The position numbers and the translations under genes were made by a program. Shown one piece after another: positions 1 through 8,590 of a DNA stretch of 38,609 nucleotides. Each line of letters starts with the position of its first letter. The first letter of the stretch is position 1. The stretch lies in assembly GCA_022821585.1 (NCBI GenBank), contig JAJEDI010000020.1, positions 1 to 38,609 of the forward strand. The letters run 5' to 3'. Origin of the DNA: Caldilineaceae bacterium (GTDB lineage Bacteria; Chloroflexota; Anaerolineae; Caldilineales; Caldilineaceae). The notes under the pieces are model-generated. The model was not told the DNA's origin. It did no database searches and was given only the letters and a program-made list of their open reading frames with translations.

Positions 1-153
1 GGTGCAACTGTTGTTCAGTTAGAAGGTTGCGGGAACCATCTTAAAGCTACCAAGCCCCTCAGTTCATCGCCTTGCCTACCTTTGTATCAGAGAACCCAGG
101 CCAATCCCAAGGGGTTTGGCTAGAATTCTTTATAATTCCCAAATAAAATATCG

Positions 154-183
154 ACCGACATAAACCGACTTAATCCGACTTAT
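154..183. repeat. Three tandem 10-bp CCGACTTAA-like repeats
   Basis: Three consecutive 10-base units are seen: ACCGACATAA, ACCGACTTAA and TCCGACTTAT. The 10-base period equals one helical turn, so the CCGAC cores lie on the same face of the DNA, as in arrays of regulator sites. The function is unknown. The same CGAC-type word recurs near 8600-8680, so this may instead be a lineage-specific intergenic repeat. Confidence 0.5.
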
Positions 184-222
184 CACGCGCTTTTACGTTC
201 AAACACGTCCCACCATGTCAGA

Positions 223-366
223 GTTCGTACAACTCTCGTACAACGCACGTAAACAGTTGAATGGGCCCGCCAGCGCTGAGGAGGCCCCGCCACAGCCCAT
301 CACACAACCTGAATGAATTGCAGCGCAGACAACACGAAAACGCTCGTAAACTCTCGTAATCTCTTG
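223..366. repeat. Two clusters of CTCGTA-type short repeats
   Basis: Near 223-255 the words TTCGTACAA, CTCGTACAA and CACGTAAAC follow each other about every 11-12 bases. Near 340-366 the words GCTCGTAAA, CTCGTAATC and CTTGTCC repeat the pattern. Both clusters sit upstream of the operon promoter but about 400-550 bases away. They may be regulator sites or degenerate repeats; no CRISPR-like spacing is present. Confidence 0.4.
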
Positions 367-741
367 TCCAACACACAAATGTGAAAGCCTGCGTCCCACC
401 TTCCAGACACATAGTCATCTATGAAAAAACTGCTCGCATCAGCCCCCAAGGCAAAGGAACATCATCTGAATTTCGTCATTTCATCCGATGCCGGACTGCT
501 CCTGACCTCCACCCTCAGCCACTCTCGCAGACGGACAGGCGCCCAAACCGGCATTCCTGCCCAACGTTTCCAAGCCGGTTGGAAAACTGACGATCTCTGG
601 AGAATTCTTTCCCATTGAGATGCGATTGCCTCGGGGGACGGGGCCGGAACTGGTCCACCTCAGACCAGAATTGGGCCAAATTGCCTGGTCTTGACTACAC
701 GAATCTGGGCTCCGTGGCGTATGCTTCCTTCACTGCTCACA

Positions 742-791
742 CACGCCAGACAAATTTGACTGGCGTGCTTTTCATGCTATACTCACGCCAG
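742..791 (+). promoter_or_regulatory. Operator-like palindrome with a third half-site
   Basis: Arms CACGCCAG (742-749) and CTGGCGTG (760-767) are perfect inverted repeats. The centre CAAATTTG (751-758) is itself palindromic, so the 26-base element is symmetric except for one A/A pair. A third copy, CACGCCAG, lies at 784-791 directly after the -10 box. The palindrome covers the -35 box of the promoter at 756-783. This placement is typical of a repressor operator, but the regulator is not in the window. Confidence 0.65.
756..783 (+). promoter_or_regulatory. Sigma70-type promoter of the ABC transporter operon
   Basis: A -35 box TTGACT (756-761) and a -10 box TATACT (778-783) are separated by 16 bases. 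Transcription would start near 790, giving a leader of about 135 bases before the first permease at 925. It is among the best promoter matches in the window and is overlapped by the operator-like palindrome. Confidence 0.65.
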
Positions 792-924
792 TTACGCCCC
801 GCCGCACCCTTCGCCCCCGAAGACCGGAAAAGGTGCCAATGTAGTGGTACTCTAGGCAATCTGCCATTTGCTGGGCGGGTGCATTCCCTACGATTGTCAA
901 ATCTAACGACCGAGACTTAACCCT

Positions 925-2007
925 ATGGCGACAGCGGCTGACGTATCCAACGTCAGTACCGGGCGCATCGCAAGCCCGCTCTCCATCCTCGGCGCGATCT
1001 GGGGCTCCTACTTCTTCCGCAAGTTCCTGCGCGCACTGGCCACCATCTTCATTGTTACCACCATCATCTTCTTTTTGGTGCGCCTCCTGCCCGGCAACCC
1101 GATTGAAATCTATGTCAACCAGCTGGTTGTCACCTACGGCTTGCCTGTTCACGAGGCCAAGGATCAGGCCGCCGCTCTGTTCGCCATCGACCTGGAACAG
1201 CCGGTAATTCTCCAATATTTTTCTTACCTGCAGAATCTGGCGAGGGGAAACTTCGGTCAGTCAGTCCTCTCACCGGGAACGACTGTTACCGAAGTAATCT
1301 TGCGCTTCCTCCCGTGGACACTTTTCAGCGTTGGCCTGGGTCTCCTTATCAGTTTCACAATCGGCGTTCTGTTTGGTGTCATCATGGCCTACCGCCGCGA
1401 CAGCTATCTTGATCACGGCCTGACTGTCATTAGCTCTGTCATCAGTTCCGTCCCGGACTTTCTTATCGGCCTGCTCATCGTCGTGTGGTTAGGAGTCCAG
1501 TGGAAGATCCTGCCGATCGCAGCCATGCGAGGCGCCTACTCATCCGGCATGGTGCCTGGTCTGAATCTGGAATTCCTTCTCGATGCACTCTTCCATGGAG
1601 CTCTGCCAATCTCTACCTACGTGCTGACCAGCGTCGGCTTTTGGATGCTGAGCATGAAGAGCAACACCATAAGCACGCTTGGTGAGGACTACGTTACGAT
1701 TGCCAAAGCGCGCGGCCTGAAGGAGTGGCGCATTACCACCGCCTACGTGGGCCGCAATGCCATCCTGCCCCTCTTTACTATTCTTACAATTCGCATCGGC
1801 TTTGTCGTCGGCGGTTCCTTGCTGGTCGAACAGATCTTTGAGTATGGCGGTATCGGGCGCATGCTGGGCCAGGCTATCAACCAGCGCGACTACACATTGA
1901 TGCAGGGAATATTCCTGATCATTACTTTCTCAGTGATATTCGCCAACTTTTTTGCCGACGTCCTTTACGGCTGGCTCGACCCCCGTATCAAACTGCAGGA
2001 CAATTGA
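925..2007 (+). CDS. ABC transporter permease, DppB/OppB type
   Basis: This is the first inner-membrane channel subunit of a dipeptide/oligopeptide/nickel-family importer. A hydrophilic N-terminus of ~30 residues precedes the first membrane helix (about 36-56), which ends in the family's RLLPGNP motif. Further helices follow. The cytoplasmic EAA loop, which docks on the ATPase, lies near residues 253-280 (DYVTIAKARG, then NAILP). At 360 residues it is slightly longer than the usual 305-340, because of the N-terminal tail and the loop after helix 1. The ribosome site before ATG 925 is weak. It is the first gene of a six-gene transporter operon. The substrate cannot be read from the permease; peptides, opines or glycosides are all possible in this family. 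Confidence 0.93.
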   Translation: MATAADVSNVSTGRIASPLSILGAIWGSYFFRKFLRALATIFIVTTIIFFLVRLLPGNPIEIYVNQLVVTYGLPVHEAKDQAAALFAIDLEQPVILQYFSYLQNLARGNFGQSVLSPGTTVTEVILRFLPWTLFSVGLGLLISFTIGVLFGVIMAYRRDSYLDHGLTVISSVISSVPDFLIGLLIVVWLGVQWKILPIAAMRGAYSSGMVPGLNLEFLLDALFHGALPISTYVLTSVGFWMLSMKSNTISTLGEDYVTIAKARGLKEWRITTAYVGRNAILPLFTILTIRIGFVVGGSLLVEQIFEYGGIGRMLGQAINQRDYTLMQGIFLIITFSVIFANFFADVLYGWLDPRIKLQDN

Positions 2008-2053
2008 GCCTGAACAAGGTGCGAGTAAACCCACGAAGTGTAGGAGCGGATAG

Positions 2054-2962
2054 ATGACGGCCCAAGTGGCGGATGGCCAGCAAACCGATAGCATCTTCGT
2101 CAGCGCATGGAAAGGATTCCGAACTGGGGTACGCCTCCTTGCCTACAATCGGGTTGGGTTTATCGGTTTCCTCGTCGTGGTCTTCATGGTCCTGCTGTCC
2201 TACGCCGGCCCATTAATCATCGAACTGGATACCAAGACAAAGATCGACAGGATCTACATCACGCCGACCCTTGAACATCCGTTGGGCACCGATCATCAGG
2301 GCCGCGACATCTGGTCCCAGATCGTCAACGGCGGCAAAGATGTTATCTACGTTGCCTTTCTGGCTGCCCTTATTTCAACGGTAATCGCGGTGGTTTTTGG
2401 CACGCTTAGCGGTTTCATTGGCGGTTGGCTGGACAGCGCCATCATGTCGGTCACTGATATCATACTTACCATTCCTCAGTTCCCGCTCTTGGCGGTCCTG
2501 GCAGCCTTTATTTCCCTGAACAGCTTGACCCTGCTGGGGATCCTGATGGGTCTGCTGAACTGGCCGACCCTCTTGCGCGCACTGCGGGCCCAGGCCCTCT
2601 CCCTCAAACAGCGAGATTTCATTGAGGCGGCCAGGGCTCTGGATCTGGGCGTTATGCATATCGTCCTGCGCGAAATGGTCCCCAACATGATGCCCTACAT
2701 TGTAGTCAGCTTCGCCCTGGGCATGACCTTTGCCGTCTACCAGCAGGCGGGACTTGTCTTCCTCGGCCTGGTGCCGATAACCGCTGGCAACTGGAGCGTG
2801 ATGATTCAGCTGGCGTGGGTTCGAGGAGCGATCTTCTACAAAGACAGTGTCTGGTACATTATGGCGCCGATCGTCGCCATCGCGATTCTTCAGCTGGCAA
2901 TCATTTCCATGACCCGCTCGCTCGAGCTCGTATTTAATCCTAGACTGCGAGCCAGCGAGTAG
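2054..2962 (+). CDS. ABC transporter permease, DppC/OppC type
   Basis: This is the second channel subunit of the importer. It has the OppC-type layout: a first helix near residues 35-55, the periplasmic segment containing HPLGTDHQGRDIWSQ (about residues 75-90), then a five-helix core. The EAA loop is near residues 188-212 (DFIEAARALDLG, then MVPN). Its 302 residues are typical. The start ATG has a clear ribosome site (TAGGAG) about 8 bases upstream. It lies 46 bases after the first permease and 21 bases before the ATPase gene, so co-transcription is likely. Confidence 0.94.
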   Translation: MTAQVADGQQTDSIFVSAWKGFRTGVRLLAYNRVGFIGFLVVVFMVLLSYAGPLIIELDTKTKIDRIYITPTLEHPLGTDHQGRDIWSQIVNGGKDVIYVAFLAALISTVIAVVFGTLSGFIGGWLDSAIMSVTDIILTIPQFPLLAVLAAFISLNSLTLLGILMGLLNWPTLLRALRAQALSLKQRDFIEAARALDLGVMHIVLREMVPNMMPYIVVSFALGMTFAVYQQAGLVFLGLVPITAGNWSVMIQLAWVRGAIFYKDSVWYIMAPIVAIAILQLAIISMTRSLELVFNPRLRASE

Positions 2963-2983
2963 GCATCTGTTCGCTGGATATAT

Positions 2984-4081
2984 ATGAGTCAGACTACTGA
3001 TCTCTCCTGGCATCAGGAAATCGAAGAAAACGGCAGCCAGCCACCGCTGAGCCTGCAGAACGTTCACGTCAGCTATCGCACACGCAAGGGCAGCGTCCAG
3101 GCGGTCAGAGGTGTCTCCCTCGACTTGCAAGCAGGTGAAAGCCTGGCTCTGATCGGAGAAAGTGGCTCCGGCAAGACGACCTTGGGGCTGGGAATCGTAC
3201 GACTCCTGGTCGAAACCGCGGAAGTCAGCCCGGGCAGGATTATCTATCGCCGTGATGGCCGTGAGTTGGATGTGCTTTCCCTTGCCGAAGGTCCCCTGCG
3301 CGAGTTCCGCTGGCGCGACTGCGCCATGGTCTTCCAGTCTGCCCTCAACGCATTCAATCCCGTGCTGAAGGTTTGGGACCAGGTTTGGGATACGGCGAAG
3401 GCCCATAGGTGGAACAATCGCGAGGAGGTTCGCGAGCGGTTTCTTGATCTGCTTCGCTTTGTTCAGTTGGACCCTGACCGTGTAATCAACGCCTATGCCC
3501 ATGAGTTGAGCGGGGGCATGCGCCAGCGAACGCTTCTGGCCATATCACTTCTGTTGGACCCGCAGATTCTGATTCTGGACGAGCCGACAACCGCTCTGGA
3601 CATCCTCACACAGAGGACAATCATCGATTTGTTGCGCCGGCTGAAGGAAGACCTGCACTTTACCATGCTCTTCATCTCGCACGACCTTGCCATCGCCGCT
3701 GAGCTGGCTGACAGAGTTGCGACGATGTACGCCGGGCAGGTCGTCGAGCTGGGGCCGGTCGAGGACATCTTCTATCGCCCGCGTCATCCCTACTCGCTGG
3801 GTCTGATCCGGGCCGTGCCTACCGTAACCGGCGGTTTTGAGGAACTCTCCTCGATACCCGGTTCTCCTCCCGACCTGATCAATTTGCCGACCGGTTGCAA
3901 ATTCCATCCACGCTGCCCCTTTGCCAGCGAACGCTGCAGCAGCGAAGAGCCGGAGCTGGAACGGGTCGGCGACAATCACTACGCCGCCTGCTGGCACACC
4001 GATGCCGTGCAGGAGGACATCGAGCGCAGCGGGCTGAGAGGCATGAGGAGTACGCAAAGGGAACGTGCTCCCGGCCAGTAA
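2984..4081 (+). CDS. Oligopeptide-type ABC ATPase, DppD/OppD
   Basis: This is one of two cytoplasmic ATPases that power the importer. It has Walker A GESGSGKTT (residues 58-66), Q-loop Gln near 118, signature LSGGM (175-179), Walker B ending LILDEP (about 196-201) and the H-loop His in ISHDLA. The C-terminal oligopeptide/dipeptide transporter domain contains GCKFHPRCPF and nearby Cys residues. In related ATPases such a Cys cluster can hold an iron-sulfur centre; that role is inferred here. The length of 365 is slightly long because of ~20 extra N-terminal residues and an Arg-rich tail. The gene sits between permease 2 and the partner ATPase. All catalytic motifs look intact. Confidence 0.95.
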   Translation: MSQTTDLSWHQEIEENGSQPPLSLQNVHVSYRTRKGSVQAVRGVSLDLQAGESLALIGESGSGKTTLGLGIVRLLVETAEVSPGRIIYRRDGRELDVLSLAEGPLREFRWRDCAMVFQSALNAFNPVLKVWDQVWDTAKAHRWNNREEVRERFLDLLRFVQLDPDRVINAYAHELSGGMRQRTLLAISLLLDPQILILDEPTTALDILTQRTIIDLLRRLKEDLHFTMLFISHDLAIAAELADRVATMYAGQVVELGPVEDIFYRPRHPYSLGLIRAVPTVTGGFEELSSIPGSPPDLINLPTGCKFHPRCPFASERCSSEEPELERVGDNHYAACWHTDAVQEDIERSGLRGMRSTQRERAPGQ

Positions 4082-4124
4082 CCCTGTACGGAGATAGGGG
4101 GGCGGCCAGTGGAGGCCGCACTAG

Positions 4125-5153
4125 ATGACGCCGATTCTTGAACTACGGAATGTAACGAAGTATTTTGGCAGCGGCCGCGAGCGCGTGACGGCCGTTGACT
4201 CGATCTCCCTGGACATTGAACCTGGCGAAATCGTTTGCCTCGTCGGTGAAAGCGGTTGCGGCAAGAGCACTACCGGCCGCATGGTCGTCGGCCTCCTGCC
4301 GCCGTCCGAAGGGCAGATTCTCTACCAGGGACAGGATATCGCGTCAATGGAAAGGGCCGATTATCAGCAATACCGGCGCGCGGTACAGATCATCCATCAG
4401 GATCCCTACGCCTCACTCAATCCAACCCAGACCGTGCGCCAGATGATCACCACCCCTCTCTTGCGCCACCAAACGCAGGCAACAGGTCAGAATGGAGCGG
4501 GCAGTGGCCGCAGAGGTCGCCGTCGTGACGCGGGGCGGCGGGCTGCCGAACTGTTGGAAATCGTCGATCTGACGCCGGTATCGGACTTTCTCGACAAGTA
4601 TCCTCACCAACTCAGCGGTGGTCAGCGTCAGCGTGTATCGGTAGCCAGAGCCTTGACCGTGGAGCCGAAGTTCATCGTCGCCGACGAAGCCGTCTCAATG
4701 GTGGATGTGTCGATTCGAGTGAGCCTGCTCAACATGCTCTACCGGCTCAAAGACGAGTTTGACGTAACCTTTCTCTTTATCACGCACGACCTGGCGCTGG
4801 CGAAATACTTTGCCTGGGAAGGGCGAATCACTGTCATGTACCTGGGCCGCATAGTGGAAGAAGGACCGACGCCCCGTCTTATCACCGACTCGCGCCACCC
4901 CTATACGCAGGCGCTTCTGGGGGCGGTTCCCGAAGCCGATCCGGAGTTGGCAAAGAAGAAAGTCCACATCGAATTGCGCAGTGCCGAAATTCCCAGCCTT
5001 CTGAATCTACCTGCAGGTTGTACCTTTCATCCGCGCTGCCCATACTTTGTGCCGGGGGAATGCGACTTAGGAGTTCCCGGGTTGGAACGGATCCCGGATG
5101 GCGGCAGTGTAGCCTGCCCCGTTCGCATGGAAGAACCGAGCCAGATTGTTTGA
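4125..5153 (+). CDS. Oligopeptide-type ABC ATPase, DppF/OppF
   Basis: This is the second ATPase of the importer. Walker A GESGCGKST lies at residues 41-49, followed by a Q-loop in QIIHQDPYASLNP, the signature LSGGQRQR and the C-terminal GCTFHPRCPYF oligopeptide-transporter motif. Two oddities are visible. The Walker B/D-loop reads VADEAVSMVD, with Ala in place of the usual Pro after the catalytic Glu. There is also a low-complexity Gly/Arg-rich insert (about residues 122-138) in the helical domain, before the signature. Length 342 is normal. The start ATG has a purine-rich GTGGAGG stretch about 8-14 bases upstream. It pairs with the preceding ATPase as a heterodimer, as in Opp/Dpp systems. 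Confidence 0.94.
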   Translation: MTPILELRNVTKYFGSGRERVTAVDSISLDIEPGEIVCLVGESGCGKSTTGRMVVGLLPPSEGQILYQGQDIASMERADYQQYRRAVQIIHQDPYASLNPTQTVRQMITTPLLRHQTQATGQNGAGSGRRGRRRDAGRRAAELLEIVDLTPVSDFLDKYPHQLSGGQRQRVSVARALTVEPKFIVADEAVSMVDVSIRVSLLNMLYRLKDEFDVTFLFITHDLALAKYFAWEGRITVMYLGRIVEEGPTPRLITDSRHPYTQALLGAVPEADPELAKKKVHIELRSAEIPSLLNLPAGCTFHPRCPYFVPGECDLGVPGLERIPDGGSVACPVRMEEPSQIV

Positions 5154-5212
5154 AGGGAAGAATCGCCGCCGGCCTGCCGCGTTATGGAGTGTAGAGACAC
5201 AGTAGGAAAGAC

Positions 5213-5404
5213 ATGGATCCCTTTCTTGGTAGAGCGGCTTTTCACATCGGGTTCTACATAGCCTTCGTTGCCGGCGCGCTCCTGATCTTCCTGGAGAAAG
5301 GGACCGCCGAATACGTGATCACCCAGTTTACACTGGGAATCGGGCTTGTATATCTACTGTTGGTTGTAATTCTTGTGCAGTGGGGGAAGAAAAGAGAGAG
5401 GTAG
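5213..5404 (+). CDS. Small two-helix membrane protein
   Basis: A 63-residue hydrophobic protein with two predicted membrane helices (about residues 9-27 and 38-56) and a basic C-terminal tail (GKKRER), which suggests both ends are in the cytoplasm. The ATG is preceded by a good ribosome site (TAGGAAAG). It lies between the second ATPase and the substrate-binding lipoprotein, inside the operon. No family was recognised. It may be an accessory subunit of the transporter or a simple membrane microprotein. The reading is supported by the ribosome site, hydrophobicity and operon position, not by homology. Confidence 0.65.
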   Translation: MDPFLGRAAFHIGFYIAFVAGALLIFLEKGTAEYVITQFTLGIGLVYLLLVVILVQWGKKRER

Positions 5405-5501
5405 GCATAAACGGCAGACGCATTCACTGTGCTCCTGCGCGAGTCTCACTCTTCATCTCCCTGGATTGTCACTATCTCAATTGTCCTAAGGAGGATACAC
5501 A

Positions 5502-7325
5502 ATGAACCGAAGATTTTGGCTTGTTATTGCTCTGATTGCGGCCTTGGCCATCAGCGCCTGCGGCGCGCCGGCGGCCGATATGGGCGGCGGCGAGGCGGCT
5601 CCGGCTGCTGCGGAGGAAGAAGCGGCTCCGGCGGGAACTGGCGTGTCTGAGTTCCATCCGGCCTGGCCCTACGCACCGCCCCCCACGGGCCACTTCAACA
5701 CCTGGGTCACCAATGGTATGACCCTGGGCATCTACCGCGCCCTGATGGAACCGCCTTTGTTCATGTTCCTGTGGGCCGACGGCAGCTGGCTGCCGGTGGC
5801 CGGAGACTCCTGGGAATGGGTCGACGACGTCACTTTGCGCGTAAACCTGATCCAGGGAGCGAGCTGGAGCGACGGCAGCGCCTTCACTTCGCAGGACGTC
5901 GTCGACACCTTCTCCATTTCCCGCCTGCTCAGCCAGACCGTCTGGCGCTTCCTCGACGACGTACAGGCCGTGGATGACCACACCGTCGACTTCGTTCTCA
6001 GCGGTCCGTCCACGACCGTCCCCCGCCGTGTACTGCGCGAGGTACATATCACAGCCTCTTCGGTCTATGGCGACTTCGCCCAGCGCACCCGCGATCTGGT
6101 CGAGGCCGGCATGACAAATGAGGACGACGAATGGAAGCAGTTGCTGCAGGAATTCAACGAACTGCGCCCGGACGAAATGGTCGTTCTGGGGCCGTATGCG
6201 ATCGACCCTGCCAGCATCACCGAGTCCCAGATGATTCTCAACAAGGTCGAGACCTCCTACTGGGCTGACACTGTGCGCTTCGACCGCATGCTCAACTACA
6301 ATGGTGAGACGCCGGTGGTTACACCGCTCGTCCTCTCTGGCGACGTCGACTATGCCACGCACGGCTTCCCGCCGGCGACCGAGCGCGAGTTCATGTCTCT
6401 GGGTTACCGCATAATTCGCGCCCCCATCTACGGCGGCCCGGCACTCTATTTCAACCACACAATCTATCCCTTCAACGTCAAAGAAGTGCGACAGGCCCTG
6501 GCCTACGCCATCAACTTTGAAGAGAACGCCTATATCTCACTGGCCGAATCGGGTGTGGCGCAGGAGTGCATGTGCGGCTTCTCGGACAACATCACGCCTC
6601 TGTGGCTGAGTGACGAAGCCCGCGCCAGCTTGGATCCGTACAACCAGGATCTGGAGAAGGCGGAGCAGATGTTGCTCGACATAGGTTTCACTCGCGCCGA
6701 CGACGGTGTTTGGGTTGACGACACCGGCGCCCGCATGGAGTGGGAGCTGACCGCGCCGGCAGAGTACGCCGACTGGTCTGCCGCAGCTGAGAACGCGGCC
6801 GAGCAGTTGACTGCCTTCGGATTCCAGACCAGCTTCCGCGGTGTCAACTTCCAGCAGCATCCGATCGACGTGAATGAAGGCAAGTTCCAGCTCGCGATTC
6901 GCGGCTGGGGCGCGGGCAATCCGCACCCGTCCTTCTCCTATGAGAATGACTTCAGCACGCACAACGCCGCCGCCACGGGCGTAGGCGCTTCGGGCGCCGG
7001 CAGCATCGAGCTTCCGGGAATGTCCTTTGACCTGAACGTCAGCACCGACAGCGTTGGCGATGTCGACCTGTGGGCGCTGACCAAGGAAGCCGGCTCTGGC
7101 GGTGACGCCGCCATGCAGATCGCGGCCCTTGACAAGATCGCAATGGCCTATAACGAACTGCTGCCGCAGATTCCTCTGTGGGAGCGCTACGGCAACAACC
7201 CGGTGCCCAGCCGCTTTGCCAGTGGTTGGCTGCCCGAAGGCGACCCGATCTACGTCAACAGCCCTTACGCCGACTCCTTCGTCGTAATCCAAATTCTGAC
7301 CGGTCAGCTAGGCCCGGCGGAATAG
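5502..7325 (+). CDS. ABC substrate-binding lipoprotein, family 5 (SBP_bac_5)
   Basis: This is the extracytoplasmic receptor of the upstream importer. An N-terminal signal peptide ends in the lipobox AISAC with the lipidated Cys at residue 20. An Ala/Glu/Gly-rich linker to about residue 48 follows. The rest matches peptide-binding family 5 in layout: DVTLRVNLIQGASWSDGSAF near 107-126 is the hallmark 'W.DG..ft..DV' region, and the C-terminus holds the long second lobe. The 607 residues are at the upper end for the family. A near-consensus ribosome site (AAGGAGG) precedes ATG 5502, in keeping with high expression of binding proteins. The ligand is unknown. The family includes peptide, nickel and oligosaccharide receptors. 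Confidence 0.94.
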   Translation: MNRRFWLVIALIAALAISACGAPAADMGGGEAAPAAAEEEAAPAGTGVSEFHPAWPYAPPPTGHFNTWVTNGMTLGIYRALMEPPLFMFLWADGSWLPVAGDSWEWVDDVTLRVNLIQGASWSDGSAFTSQDVVDTFSISRLLSQTVWRFLDDVQAVDDHTVDFVLSGPSTTVPRRVLREVHITASSVYGDFAQRTRDLVEAGMTNEDDEWKQLLQEFNELRPDEMVVLGPYAIDPASITESQMILNKVETSYWADTVRFDRMLNYNGETPVVTPLVLSGDVDYATHGFPPATEREFMSLGYRIIRAPIYGGPALYFNHTIYPFNVKEVRQALAYAINFEENAYISLAESGVAQECMCGFSDNITPLWLSDEARASLDPYNQDLEKAEQMLLDIGFTRADDGVWVDDTGARMEWELTAPAEYADWSAAAENAAEQLTAFGFQTSFRGVNFQQHPIDVNEGKFQLAIRGWGAGNPHPSFSYENDFSTHNAAATGVGASGAGSIELPGMSFDLNVSTDSVGDVDLWALTKEAGSGGDAAMQIAALDKIAMAYNELLPQIPLWERYGNNPVPSRFASGWLPEGDPIYVNSPYADSFVVIQILTGQLGPAE

Positions 7326-7366
7326 GCGATACGGCAGAGCTGGTTTTGTGGTAGAATAAGTGTAGT

Positions 7367-7394
7367 TAGGGCCGGCACCCCCGTGTCGGCCCTA
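7367..7394 (+). terminator. Hairpin terminator after the ABC operon
   Basis: A 12-bp stem (arms 7367-7378 and 7383-7394, one G-U pair) with a CCCC loop is followed by CTCTTT. It lies 42 bases after the binding-protein stop codon and upstream of the dioxygenase start at 7473. It may partly separate the dioxygenase from the transporter operon. Confidence 0.6.
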
Positions 7395-7472
7395 CTCTTT
7401 CAACACCGGCGCACAGTCAGGCCCACCGACAAGAATACCGGATACAACGCCTGCGCCACGAGGGAGAACAGT

Positions 7473-8324
7473 ATGAACACAGATTTGACCCAGGACCAGA
7501 TAGACTTCTATCGACAAAACGGGTTCGTGGTCCTTCACGACTTCCTCACGCCAGAGGAATTGGAGACCTGGCGGCAGGCGGTAGACGGGGCCGTGCGTCA
7601 ACGTGGAAAGCAGAAGATGTTCAATCAGGAAGTGGACGAAGACCAGGAAGAATCTTACTACGACTACGTCTTTGTTCAGCGTATCAACCTGTGGCAGGAC
7701 AGTCTGGACGTTCGGCGGCTGATTCTGGACCCCCGCCTGGGCAAGATGGCCTCAGATCTGGCCGGGGTGGAAGGCGTACGCATCTGGCATGACCAGGCGT
7801 TGATCAAGCAGCCGTGGGCCAACCCCACCGGCTGGCATCTTGACAATCCATACTGGTCCTACTCGTCCCGCAAGACGCTCAGTCTCTGGGTCGCTCTCGA
7901 CGACGCCACGCTGCAGAACGGCTGCCTCTACTTTCTGCCCGGCAGCCACAAGACAGCCACTTACGACAACGCCGGCATCGGCGAAAACATCGGCGACATC
8001 TTCCGCGTCTACCCGCAGTGGAAAGACATCATGGCGGCCCCCGCCGAGATGAAGGCCGGTTCCGCCTCCTTTCACAACGGACTTATCGCCCACGGTGCCG
8101 GCGCCAACATGACCCCGGGCTGGCGGCGGGCCATGACCTGCGGCTTCATGCCGGACGGCTGCACGTTCAACGGCATACAGAACATCCTCAATGATGAACA
8201 GTTCGCCAGTTACGAGATTGGCGACCTGCTAGACGACGACCGGCAGAACCCCCTTATCTTCCACCGCTCCAAACCCTATGAGGAGAAACTGGCCGAGCGA
8301 TTCGCTAAGAAGCAACAGACATGA
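7473..8324 (+). CDS. PhyH-family Fe(II)/2-oxoglutarate dioxygenase
   Basis: Predicted cytoplasmic hydroxylase that uses O2 and 2-oxoglutarate and releases succinate and CO2. The double-stranded beta-helix fold is supported by the iron triad His122-x-Asp124 (GWHLDNP) and distal His207 (IAHGAG), with Arg218 placed to bind 2-oxoglutarate. The N-terminus (DFYRQNGFVVLHDFLTPEE) is typical of the family. Length 283 is typical. I chose ATG 7473 because it has an AGGGAG ribosome site. An upstream GTG at 7383 lies inside the terminator hairpin and adds an unlikely N-terminus. The substrate is unknown; PhyH relatives hydroxylate lipids, ectoine, halogenated compounds and small metabolites. It follows a transporter operon and may act on its cargo. 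Confidence 0.9.
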   Translation: MNTDLTQDQIDFYRQNGFVVLHDFLTPEELETWRQAVDGAVRQRGKQKMFNQEVDEDQEESYYDYVFVQRINLWQDSLDVRRLILDPRLGKMASDLAGVEGVRIWHDQALIKQPWANPTGWHLDNPYWSYSSRKTLSLWVALDDATLQNGCLYFLPGSHKTATYDNAGIGENIGDIFRVYPQWKDIMAAPAEMKAGSASFHNGLIAHGAGANMTPGWRRAMTCGFMPDGCTFNGIQNILNDEQFASYEIGDLLDDDRQNPLIFHRSKPYEEKLAERFAKKQQT

Positions 8325-8590
8325 AAACACCGGTCGCGGCCTCGGGCCAGCCTTGATCATCCTGATTGCCGCTCGGCACTCAACTGCCAACTAAATCGAA
8401 GTGAAGTGTCCAGGATTGATTGTATCTGAAATCGAGGAAGCATTTCTCGAAGAGTATCATCGTGATAAAGACAGCTAACCCGCCAATAGAAATCTGAAGG
8501 CACAGGAGAATCGTTGAAAGCCTGCGGTTTGCAAGTATTGTATCTGCCCGTACACCGGAAGAGTCCGTGAGCTATGGCTAGCAAAACTGA

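Larger units (their letters stand above)
1..755. other. Non-coding leader region with short repeats
   Basis: No convincing gene is seen. The short open frames here lack ribosome sites, recognisable domains and consistent codon use. The first ~190 bases are AT-rich, and two sets of short repeats follow (listed separately). The region ends at a strong promoter before the ABC transporter operon. No tRNA or known riboswitch fold was recognised by eye. Confidence 0.6.

Noticed and set aside
223..366. CRISPR-like array
   Set aside because: Repeats are only 9-12 bases, imperfect and without regular 30-40-base spacers; no cas genes are near.
615..920. Open frame of 101 codons before the first permease
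   Set aside because: It spans the operator and the -35/-10 promoter, has no ribosome site and no domain.
2375..3502. Long antisense open frame (375 codons) under the second permease and the first ATPase
   Set aside because: The opposite strand encodes intact permease and ATPase motifs. Such shadows are common in GC-rich genes.
5472..6458. Antisense open frame of 328 codons under the binding lipoprotein
   Set aside because: It covers a well-supported lipoprotein gene with lipobox and ribosome site; no domain is seen in the antisense protein.
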